DNA of 47,178 nucleotides from Planctomycetota bacterium. GTDB lineage: Bacteria; Planctomycetota; UBA11346. The notes under the pieces are model-generated. The model saw nothing but the letters and a program-made list of their open reading frames with translations. It had not been told where the DNA came from and made no database searches. This document shows positions 14,787 through 21,532 of this stretch, piece after piece. The number at the start of each line of letters is the position of its first letter. The first letter of the stretch is position 1. Made by a program: the position numbers and the translations under genes. Location of the stretch: assembly GCA_013816485.1 (NCBI GenBank), contig JACDEI010000041.1, positions 1 through 47,178 of the forward strand, given 5' to 3'.

Positions 14787-16439
14787 TCACAACCCCTTCG
14801 TCGCCTTGCGAATGATCGTCGTCGCGCGCATGTCGCCCTGGTTCTCGCACATGTCCGCCGCCTCATCGAAGAGGTCCTTGGCGTCGTCTTTGTTGCCGAG
14901 CGCGACCTGGGCGTTGCCGACATCCACCAACACGCGTGCGCGTGCCTTGTCGTCTTTCAGTTCGGTATAGATCGCCAGGCTTTCCTGGAGGTATTCGAGC
15001 GCGGTCTGCGATTCGCTCTGTGCCAAGGCCGACAGGCCCATCTGGTGCAGGATGCGGGCACGCGCCGGCGGTTGTTCGCTGAAGCCGGGCAGGGCTTCCT
15101 TGAAGTTTTTGAACGCGTCCTGGTGCTGACCTTTTTTGGCCAGCACGGTGCCAAGGCCGTGTAGCGCGCGGAAACGTTGCGGCTGATCTTCAGGATTGAT
15201 GCACACCTGGACGAGGCGTTGGAGGTGCGCCTCGGCTTCGGCGAGCGCGCCCATCTCCTGGTGCAGTTCGGCGATGGATCCCAGCACGCGCAGTTGATCG
15301 CTGCGGTCGCCGAGTTTGGCCAGTACCTGCACCCACTCCTGCATCACTGCCAGGGCTTTGTCGTTCTTGCCCAGTTGGCGGTGCAGGCTGGCGATTGCCG
15401 ACAGCGCTTGTTCCTGGTGGTGGAAATTCCCGCTGTCCTTGGCCGCCGCCAGGCTGCGCTCCAAGTACACCAGCGCGAAATCACCACGCTGGGCGTTCGC
15501 TTCGGCGGCGCCGAGCAGGTAAAGGCTGCGGCTGATGCCGTCGTGGTCCTTGATCGTCTCGCATAGGTCGAGGCTCTGCTGGTAACACGCCACCGCGTCC
15601 TGGTACAGTTCGCGTTTCACATGCACCAGGCCCAGACGACGCAGCGATTGCGCCAGCAGCGCCTTGTTGCCGGTCTGCTTGTGGGTGGCGAGGCAGCGGT
15701 TGTGGAGTTCGATGGCCTTGTCGAAGTTGCCACGGCGGCGTTCCATCTCGGCCCAGTGGGCGAGCGTTTCCGTCGCGTCGTAGGAGCGCGCCAGCTCGGT
15801 CGACAACGTGACGCTGGCCTCGTACTCGGCGGCTGACGCGGCGTGATCGCCAAGGATGGCATACGCCGACGCCTTGCAGTCGTGGCATTGCGCGCGCAGC
15901 GGGCCTTTGCGGAAACTGATGAAGGTCTTCAGCGCCTTGTCGCATTGAACAATCGCCTCGGCGGGATCGCCCTGTATGCGCCGTTGGACCAGACCATTGG
16001 CAAGGTCGAGCTGGCACATGGCGATCTGCACGTGGTCGTTCAGGTCCTGCGCGATCTGCAACGCGCGACGCTGCAGACGCACACCTTCATCATTGGAGCC
16101 GAGCGCCAGGCACGACTGGCCGGCACGGGTCGCGGCGTCGAGCGCCAACCGTTGCTCGTTGGCCAGCTCCAACGCCTTGAGTGCCTCGACCAGCACCTTG
16201 GCTGCATCGCCGTGGTTGCCGGCCTTGGCGTAGAGCCGTCCCAGGTCCACCAGCACCTCGGCGCGGCGGGTTGGCCATCCGGCTTTTTCCCACAGCTCAG
16301 CGCAGGTGCGGAAGTGCGGCACGCCGGCATCAAGCGCCGCACCGGTTTTGTTCTCCAAGATCAGCAGGCCAAGGCGGCGCTCTTCGCGCGCCTGATCGGC
16401 CATGACTTCAAGGGCATCCTTCGAGGGAGCATCGGACAT
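14787..16439 (-). CDS. Multi-TPR cytoplasmic protein
   Basis: A 550-residue protein built almost entirely of tetratricopeptide repeats: about 10 units such as AEVLVDLGRLYAKAGNHGDA, ARCLATHKQTGNKALLAQSL, SLRRLGLVHVKRELYQDAVA and ALSAIASLHRQLGKNDKALA. There is no signal peptide or membrane helix. ATG 16439 (MSDAPSKDALEV) is chosen because AGGAAA precedes it at suitable distance and the longer frame to 16502 begins in the repeat-rich leader. TPR superhelices bind partner proteins or peptides; no kinase or effector domain is attached. It is similar to the adaptor-like TPR proteins in kinase/sigma networks of this group, but that is inference. Confidence 0.8.
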   Translation of the reverse strand: MSDAPSKDALEVMADQAREERRLGLLILENKTGAALDAGVPHFRTCAELWEKAGWPTRRAEVLVDLGRLYAKAGNHGDAAKVLVEALKALELANEQRLALDAATRAGQSCLALGSNDEGVRLQRRALQIAQDLNDHVQIAMCQLDLANGLVQRRIQGDPAEAIVQCDKALKTFISFRKGPLRAQCHDCKASAYAILGDHAASAAEYEASVTLSTELARSYDATETLAHWAEMERRRGNFDKAIELHNRCLATHKQTGNKALLAQSLRRLGLVHVKRELYQDAVACYQQSLDLCETIKDHDGISRSLYLLGAAEANAQRGDFALVYLERSLAAAKDSGNFHHQEQALSAIASLHRQLGKNDKALAVMQEWVQVLAKLGDRSDQLRVLGSIAELHQEMGALAEAEAHLQRLVQVCINPEDQPQRFRALHGLGTVLAKKGQHQDAFKNFKEALPGFSEQPPARARILHQMGLSALAQSESQTALEYLQESLAIYTELKDDKARARVLVDVGNAQVALGNKDDAKDLFDEAADMCENQGDMRATTIIRKATKGL

Positions 16440-16544
16440 GGGAGGTTTCCTGACGGCGGGGAGTTTGCGCCGGATGTTTCCCGACGGCGCCGGGCCGTCC
16501 ACGGGATTTCCGACATTGCCGGGGATGGTGTCGAGGACGCGCTG

Positions 16545-16696
16545 CTTTTTCCGTCAGGGGGTCTAGCGACCCCCCGACACCGCGGCTGCGCCGCTTTTTC
16601 CGTCAGGGGGTCTAGCGACCCCCCGACACCGCGGCTGCGCCGCTTTTTCCGTCAGGGGGTCTAGCGACCCCCCCCGACACCGCGGCTGCGCCGCTG
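16545..16696. repeat. Three tandem 49-bp hairpin repeats
   Basis: Three direct copies start with TTTTTCCGTCAGGGGGTC at 16546, 16595 and 16644 (period 49). Each carries the hairpin GGGGGTC-TAGC-GACCCCC and then GCGGCTGCGCCGC. The last copy has extra C residues. There are no unique spacers, so this is not a CRISPR array. It lies about 100 bp upstream of the TPR gene and before the lipoprotein gene; the rest of 16440-16812 has no gene. Confidence 0.92.
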
Positions 16697-16812
16697 CCCC
16701 CCTGGGGTGGTCGACGTTTTTTGTTTACCGGCTCAACTTGACCATGGGGTCGACTGTAGGACCAGGATCGGCACCCCGTTGGCCGTCGTGACCCGCTCAC
16801 CAGGATGCCCGC

Positions 16813-17493
16813 ATGCGTGCTGCCCCAGCAACTCTGCTTGCCACCGTGACCCTCGCCCTGACCGGTTGCGGCGGGCCGTACCACCGTACCGCCAAGGGCG
16901 ATGCGGGTGGCGTGCCGGTGCGGCTCGAAGTCGAGATCAGCCGTGATTTCGTACGCGACCTGCCCAACCGCGGCCCGGGCGGGCGCGAGGTGGTGGTCTA
17001 TAACCAGGGTTTCTACACCGGCTGGTGGGGCGGCTACGGCCACAACGGCCACCACGGCCACGGCTATTGCCCGCCCGGCTACCGCTACCGCTACGATCCG
17101 TTCTGGTACAGCAACGTGTACTGGACCGGCCCGGCCCCGACCGCGGTGTACCTGCTCGGCGGCGATGGCCCCGGCCAAGCGCGGTTGCTGCGCACCGAGC
17201 TCGACTACGGCGTCAACCTCATCGACGTGGCGGTTCGTCCCGGTCGCACGGTGACGTTGACGGTGCAGGCCTACGGCGGCAACGAAGGCTGGGAGGCGGT
17301 CGGCAGTTTCACCGCCGCTGACAAACCTGGGCAGGTGGTGAAGGTCGATCTCAAGGAACATGCGCCATTCATGCGCATCACCAATCCCGACGGCACCGTG
17401 ATCGAGGTGAAGCCGCAGGCGCCGATAGGCCCACCGCCACCGCCGGTGGCACCGACGGCGGTCGGGCCTAAGGCCGCGCCGACCGGCAACTGA
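16813..17493 (+). CDS. Lipoprotein with Gly/Tyr/His-rich segment
   Basis: A 226-residue predicted lipoprotein. The leader MRAAPATLLATVTLALTGCG contains a lipobox (LTGC) with Cys18. Residues 70-105 are rich in Gly, His, Tyr and Trp (GWWGGYGHNGHHGHGYCPP), which could bind metals or form a flexible surface. The rest looks like a beta-sandwich (YLLGGDGPGQARLLRTEL, VRPGRTVTLTVQAYGGNEGW), and the tail is a proline-rich stretch (PIGPPPPPVAPTAVGP). It lies downstream of the hairpin repeats and converges, with a 3-bp gap, on the FGGY kinase gene. No family was recognised; a cell-envelope role is inferred. Confidence 0.75.
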   Translation: MRAAPATLLATVTLALTGCGGPYHRTAKGDAGGVPVRLEVEISRDFVRDLPNRGPGGREVVVYNQGFYTGWWGGYGHNGHHGHGYCPPGYRYRYDPFWYSNVYWTGPAPTAVYLLGGDGPGQARLLRTELDYGVNLIDVAVRPGRTVTLTVQAYGGNEGWEAVGSFTAADKPGQVVKVDLKEHAPFMRITNPDGTVIEVKPQAPIGPPPPPVAPTAVGPKAAPTGN

Positions 17494-17496
17494 ACG

Positions 17497-18780
17497 TCAG
17501 CGATGGGATGCGCTGGCCACCAGCGCCGCGCCGGTCGCGGCCTCTTCACTCCGTTCGCTGAGCACCAACGGCAGACCGAATTCCCGCTCCGCCATCGTGC
17601 GTAGCAGCGTTGACCGTCGCAGCGCATTGCCGCTGGCGACCACGCGTGTACGGCCCTGACGGACGGTGGATGGAAGCAGGTCACGAGCGTTGGCGCTGAT
17701 GCCACGTGCGACGGCGCGCGCGATTTGTCCGAGTGAGCCGTTGCCGAGTCGTAGACCAGCGAGGGCACCGGTAAGCGCTCCGTCGTGGCGTTCTCCGAGC
17801 AGGTGCGGCGCAAACCTCAGCGCATCATCAGCCACGAGGCCGAGTTCGTCGAGGCGCGCATACATCACATCAAGCGGCAGCGCTGGCCGGCCAAGATCGA
17901 CGACCCAGTGCGATGCGGTCTCCGCCAACCATTTCCACGCCGCGCCACCGCACAGAGGTGCGGCGACGATCAAGTCATGCTGCGTGTCATAGGGCCGGCG
18001 TTCGGCGTGACCGAGTGCGATGGCTTGCGCACGCGGGATGAGCGCGGCGAGTTGGCAACCGGTGCCGAGGGTGAATCCCAGATCGTGCACCGGATCGCTG
18101 AGCGTCGCGCGGATCGACGCCTGGTTGTCACCGAGTGGTGCGTGCAGCGAGATACCGGCGGTGAGTCCGAGCGCCGTCGCGCTCAGCGGCGTGAGCAGTG
18201 CGATCATGACACCATGACCGGTCCGGTTCGGCAGCACGTCAGCGGGCACACCCGCAAGAGGATCGAGCCCGCCCCACGCCGCCGCGTCCGTTGGATCGAT
18301 CGGAGCGCGATCGAGTGCGCCCCAACGTGCAGCCACCAAGCCATGGATGGTGGCCGCACGAGTCTGGGGCGGCAGTTCTCCGCGTCGTGCCCACCACGCG
18401 AGCGTGGCCATGCCGAAGCCGGTGTTCAGTGGTCGGCCGAGTGATGGCAGGAACGCGGGATCTTCCGCAGCGCGTTTGTCCTGCCAGGTCACCAGCGGCG
18501 ATAACGGTTTGGTCGTCGCGTCGTGCAGCACCACGCCGTGCATCTGGCCGGTGAAGCCGATGCCAGCGATGCGCGCACGCAGATCGGCGGGGATGTCGCG
18601 CACCAGCGCTTCGGCGGTGGCGATGATGCGCTCGGCGTCCTGTTCGTGGCGGCCGGCGCTCGTCGGCAGGTCCGCCGCGTGTGGTCGGCTGGCGGCGTGG
18701 AGGTGCACGCCGGCACGATCGACGATGGCGACCGCGACCTTGCCGGTACCGCAGTCGATGCCAAGGAAGGCGTCACTCAT
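17497..18780 (-). CDS. FGGY-family carbohydrate kinase, sedoheptulokinase-like
   Basis: A 427-residue cytoplasmic ATP-dependent sugar kinase of the FGGY family. The N-lobe opens with FLGIDCGTGKVAVAIVD (phosphate loop). GFTGQMHGVVLHD and PLVTWQDKR follow; both are characteristic of xylulokinase and sedoheptulokinase. ATDAAAWGG-like text (PTDAAAWGGLDPL) resembles the sedoheptulokinase 'DQNAASWG' motif. The catalytic Asp is expected in LGDNQASIRATL; the C-lobe has FTLGTGCQLAAL, VVASGNALRRS and a final EEAATGAALVA. Length is slightly below the usual 450-500. It is the last gene of a LacI-isomerase-kinase set; substrate is an open question (a ketose produced by the isomerase-like protein is the simplest model). 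Confidence 0.82.
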   Translation of the reverse strand: MSDAFLGIDCGTGKVAVAIVDRAGVHLHAASRPHAADLPTSAGRHEQDAERIIATAEALVRDIPADLRARIAGIGFTGQMHGVVLHDATTKPLSPLVTWQDKRAAEDPAFLPSLGRPLNTGFGMATLAWWARRGELPPQTRAATIHGLVAARWGALDRAPIDPTDAAAWGGLDPLAGVPADVLPNRTGHGVMIALLTPLSATALGLTAGISLHAPLGDNQASIRATLSDPVHDLGFTLGTGCQLAALIPRAQAIALGHAERRPYDTQHDLIVAAPLCGGAAWKWLAETASHWVVDLGRPALPLDVMYARLDELGLVADDALRFAPHLLGERHDGALTGALAGLRLGNGSLGQIARAVARGISANARDLLPSTVRQGRTRVVASGNALRRSTLLRTMAEREFGLPLVLSERSEEAATGAALVASASHR

Positions 18781-18794
18781 GGTGGTGTCTTCCG

Positions 18795-18854
18795 TGGCAC
18801 GGGCGTCTCGCCCGTGAGTGAGCGATGCCGATCACGGGCGAGACGCCCGTGTCA
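18795..18854. repeat. Inverted pair of 3-nt-loop hairpins
   Basis: The arms 18795-18817 and 18832-18854 match in 22 of 23 positions. Each arm is itself a hairpin, CACGGGCG-TCT-CGCCCGTG. It sits between the kinase and isomerase-like genes of the same operon, where it could tune the mRNA. A half copy lies at 224-242. Confidence 0.85.
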
Positions 18855-18878
18855 CGGATGAGAGGCCCGCTGCCCACG

Positions 18879-20294
18879 TCAGAACACCTGCAGGTTCATG
18901 CCCAGCACCGGCGCGGCGACCTTCAGGTCTTCGATATGATCGCCGTAGACGATCGCCGGGTGCTCGCGTGAGATATTCTTCACGAAGCCCGGCAGATCGC
19001 GGAAACGTAGGAGGACGCTCTTCTCGCAGTGCGGCATACCCGGATGTTCGGTGGTCTCAATCACCTCGCCAGCAGCGGCCAAGAGCGTCTTGCCATCGAA
19101 CTTCACTTCGACCGCGGTGATGGGCCCAGGCGGCATCTTGCCGTCGACGCCGCAGCCGCGGCCATCGCGTTTGATCTCATACGTGCCGCCCCAGTCGCGC
19201 AGATCGACCGGACCACCGGCGACTTCGGGTGATACAACGCCGGCGAAACCGCAGTGCGCCAGACGACCGATGTTCGCCCATTCACTGCGCGCGAAGCGCG
19301 CGGGGTCGGGTGATAACGGATCGCCGAAGTGCGCGCCGAGCGCGCCGACGTAGGACACCGGATAGAGATTCGACATGGTGCAGGTGCGCCCGGTCAGGTG
19401 CGTCATCACCGCCATCGACGACAGGCAGCAGAAGTCACCGTCGCACGCAGCCAGGTAACCTTCCTCACGCGCCAACACCTGCGCCAGGCACGGCACCTCG
19501 CGATGGCCACGCGGGATCAGATCGCCGAAGCAGTTCACGCCGAAGCCGAGCGCTTTCGTTTCCACCAGCACTTTGCGGATGGCGAGCCAGGTCTTGATCG
19601 CGGTCATCAGACCGCTCTTGGACACGCCGTTCTCACGGTAACGCGGCGAGCGAGTCTTCCAGAACTCCAACGCTTCCGCGTCGCTGATGCGCGCACCGTG
19701 CTCACGGATGGGATCAAGATCGTGGACCTGCACTGTGATGCCGAGCGCGCGTTCCATGTGCGCGCCGGCGGCGTGGGCGTTCCACGGAAAGTTCTGTACC
19801 CCGAACACGGCCAACGTGGCTCCGTTGAGTTGGCGTTTCACCGCCAATGCGCGCAGCAGCGCCAGACCGTGCCGGCGGCTGTCAACCAGATGCACAGAGA
19901 TGCCGAGCGATTCGAGCATGTCGCGCGCCGACCAGCGCCAGAAATCCGGCTCGTCGTATTCCGGCAGGCACCAGAACACCACCGGCAGCTTGCGATCGAC
20001 CAATGCCTGCGGGTGGCTGTTCCACACCTCGGTAGGATACGCCGGGATCGACAGCGGCAGGATGCCATCGATGTCCGCGGGCAGTGAACGCACCACGCGC
20101 TCCCAGTGTTGCGGATTCTCCACCACGATGGTCGGCGCGAGGGTGGCAACGTCGGCGATGTCCGCTGCCACGCGCGCCAGATCCACCGACGGCGTGCCCG
20201 CACTCGCCTGGATCGGCTGGAGTCGCGCCTTTGGCCGCACCAGATGCTTCGCAGGTTCGACGGCGAGGTGGCGGAGGGTGGTGCAGGCGCTCAT
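18879..20294 (-). CDS. Sugar isomerase-like protein (L-fucose/L-arabinose isomerase superfamily)
   Basis: A 471-residue cytoplasmic protein. The N-terminal half looks like an alpha/beta domain with VENPQHWERVVRSLP, VVFWCLPEYDEPDFWRW and FGVQNFPWNAHAAGAHMERA. The C-terminal half has VNCFGDLIPRGHREVPCLAQ, then AREEGYLAACDGDFCCLSSM, similar to the 'G--C-EgD' metal/substrate region of L-fucose and L-arabinose isomerases. The rest (TEHPGMPHCEKSVLLRF) also fits that superfamily's barrel domain. The match is distant, so the reaction is not assigned; aldose-ketose isomerisation is inferred from its position between a regulator (ATGA overlap at 20291-20294) and an FGGY kinase. Confidence 0.65.
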   Translation of the reverse strand: MSACTTLRHLAVEPAKHLVRPKARLQPIQASAGTPSVDLARVAADIADVATLAPTIVVENPQHWERVVRSLPADIDGILPLSIPAYPTEVWNSHPQALVDRKLPVVFWCLPEYDEPDFWRWSARDMLESLGISVHLVDSRRHGLALLRALAVKRQLNGATLAVFGVQNFPWNAHAAGAHMERALGITVQVHDLDPIREHGARISDAEALEFWKTRSPRYRENGVSKSGLMTAIKTWLAIRKVLVETKALGFGVNCFGDLIPRGHREVPCLAQVLAREEGYLAACDGDFCCLSSMAVMTHLTGRTCTMSNLYPVSYVGALGAHFGDPLSPDPARFARSEWANIGRLAHCGFAGVVSPEVAGGPVDLRDWGGTYEIKRDGRGCGVDGKMPPGPITAVEVKFDGKTLLAAAGEVIETTEHPGMPHCEKSVLLRFRDLPGFVKNISREHPAIVYGDHIEDLKVAAPVLGMNLQVF

Positions 20295-21313
20295 GGCGAG
20301 GTCCTCGGGACGGAGGTGGAACCACGCACCATCAGGCGCGCGGTCAGCAACAGACGTTCACTTGATGGCGTGGTCGCTGGTTCCAGCAACGTGGCGAGGC
20401 GTTCGCCGATGCCGTCCGCCACCAGGCGGATGGTCGACAGCCCTGGGCTGACGTTGGCGAACTCCGCCTGATCGTCGAATCCCACCAGCGATACATCACG
20501 CGGCACCGCGAGTCCGGCTTCACGCAGCGCCAGCAACGCTCCGAGCGCCATGCGGTCGCTGACGCAGAAGATCGCCGTCGGCCGTGAGCCCTTGGCGAGT
20601 TGCGCCGCCACCAAGCGATGGGCATCGGCGACGGTGAATTTGCCTTCGCCCCAGCGTTCGATCTTCGCGCTGCGCTGGGCGGTGCTGAGGAAACCGGCGA
20701 TACGTGCTTCGCTATGTGGATCGCCGGCGATGCCGGCCACCAGCGCGACGTGGCGATGGCCCTGGCCGAGCAAAAATTCCGCCGCCAAACGTCCACCGCC
20801 GTGCTGGTCGCCGTCAATCTGGATGGCGGTAAGGCCGTCGATCATGCGTCCGAGCATCACCGGCTGCACCCCGGCCTTGGCGGCGGCCTGCGCGAGCTTC
20901 TTCGCCAGCGCGTCAAAACCGTGGTTCACCGGGATCACCACCGCACTCGCGCTCAGCAGTTCGGCGGTCGCTTCATCCGGCAGGCGCGTGTCGATCGACG
21001 CCGTCCAGCCCTGCACCGCGAGTGCCTCCATCAACGGATGCAGCACGCTGCCGCCCAGGCCACGATCATCCATGCGTACGAGGTCTTCGAAGTGCAGCAC
21101 GTGCAGCCGCGGTGGACCACGGCGGCGTGTCGGGCGTTGGTAGCCCTGTTTGTCGGCCACCGCCTTGATGCGTTCGGCAGTGTCCTGCGACAGACCGTAG
21201 TCCTTGTGCCGCCCGCTGAGAACCAGCGAGACCGCAGCGGTGCTGACCCCGGCGGCCTTGGCGACGGAGGCAAGTGAGGGGGGGCTCTTCATGGATAGTT
21301 TGCGGCGGGCCAT
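20291..21313 (-). CDS. LacI-family transcriptional regulator of the sugar operon
   Basis: A 340-residue repressor. The N-terminal LacI helix-turn-helix is SLASVAKAAGVSTAAVSLVL (about residues 14-33), followed by SGRHKDYGLSQDTAERIKAV and the hinge helix near residue 60. The periplasmic-binding-fold effector domain follows (VVIPVNHGFDALAKKLAQAA; CVSDRMALGALLALREAGLA; SLVGFDDQAEF; LSTIRLVADGIGERLATLL). Its stop overlaps the isomerase-like gene's ATG by four bases (ATGA), so the genes are one transcript. The palindromes at 21329-21346 lie just before its start codon, where a self-binding repressor is expected. Effector unknown, but probably the substrate or a product of the neighbouring enzymes. 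Confidence 0.92.
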   Translation of the reverse strand: MARRKLSMKSPPSLASVAKAAGVSTAAVSLVLSGRHKDYGLSQDTAERIKAVADKQGYQRPTRRRGPPRLHVLHFEDLVRMDDRGLGGSVLHPLMEALAVQGWTASIDTRLPDEATAELLSASAVVIPVNHGFDALAKKLAQAAAKAGVQPVMLGRMIDGLTAIQIDGDQHGGGRLAAEFLLGQGHRHVALVAGIAGDPHSEARIAGFLSTAQRSAKIERWGEGKFTVADAHRLVAAQLAKGSRPTAIFCVSDRMALGALLALREAGLAVPRDVSLVGFDDQAEFANVSPGLSTIRLVADGIGERLATLLEPATTPSSERLLLTARLMVRGSTSVPRTSP

Positions 21314-21328
21314 GGTTGCCTTTCTAAA

Positions 21329-21346
21329 GTTTAGCTAAACGTTAGC
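21329..21346. promoter_or_regulatory. Probable LacI-type operator upstream of the LacI gene
   Basis: Two overlapping palindromes: GTTTAGCTAAAC (21329-21340, perfect) and GCTAA-ACG-TTAGC (21334-21346). They end 16 bp before the LacI start codon (21313), an arrangement typical of autoregulation, and lie in a notably AT-rich pocket in a GC-rich region. Confidence 0.6.
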
Positions 21347-21376
21347 AAGCCGTCCCCCGTAGTACGTGCGACGGCT

Positions 21377-21501
21377 GTCCCCTGGGAGCGCCGGCTGCCA
21401 GCCGGCCAGGGGCAATCCAGTTGTCAGCTCTTTTGCCTGTCTTCTCACGCTCATCACCGAGGTCCCACCCTGCCGGCTGGCAGCCGGCGCTCCCAGGGGA
21501 C
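21377..21501. repeat. Inverted-pair element with CCCCTGGGAG ends
   Basis: Arms 21377-21405 and 21473-21501 are perfect 29-bp inverted repeats. Each begins GTCCCCTGGGAGC at the outer end and contains the 3-nt-loop hairpin CCGGCT-GCC-AGCCGG. The element occupies the space between the divergent LacI and DUF6797 genes. The ends match those at 32283, 33759 and 30720. Confidence 0.92.
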
Positions 21502-21532
21502 GGCACCTCCCGCTGCAATAATGGAATCGCCC

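Noticed and set aside
16545..16696. Possible CRISPR array
   Set aside because: Copies are directly contiguous, 49 bp long, and have no variable spacers.
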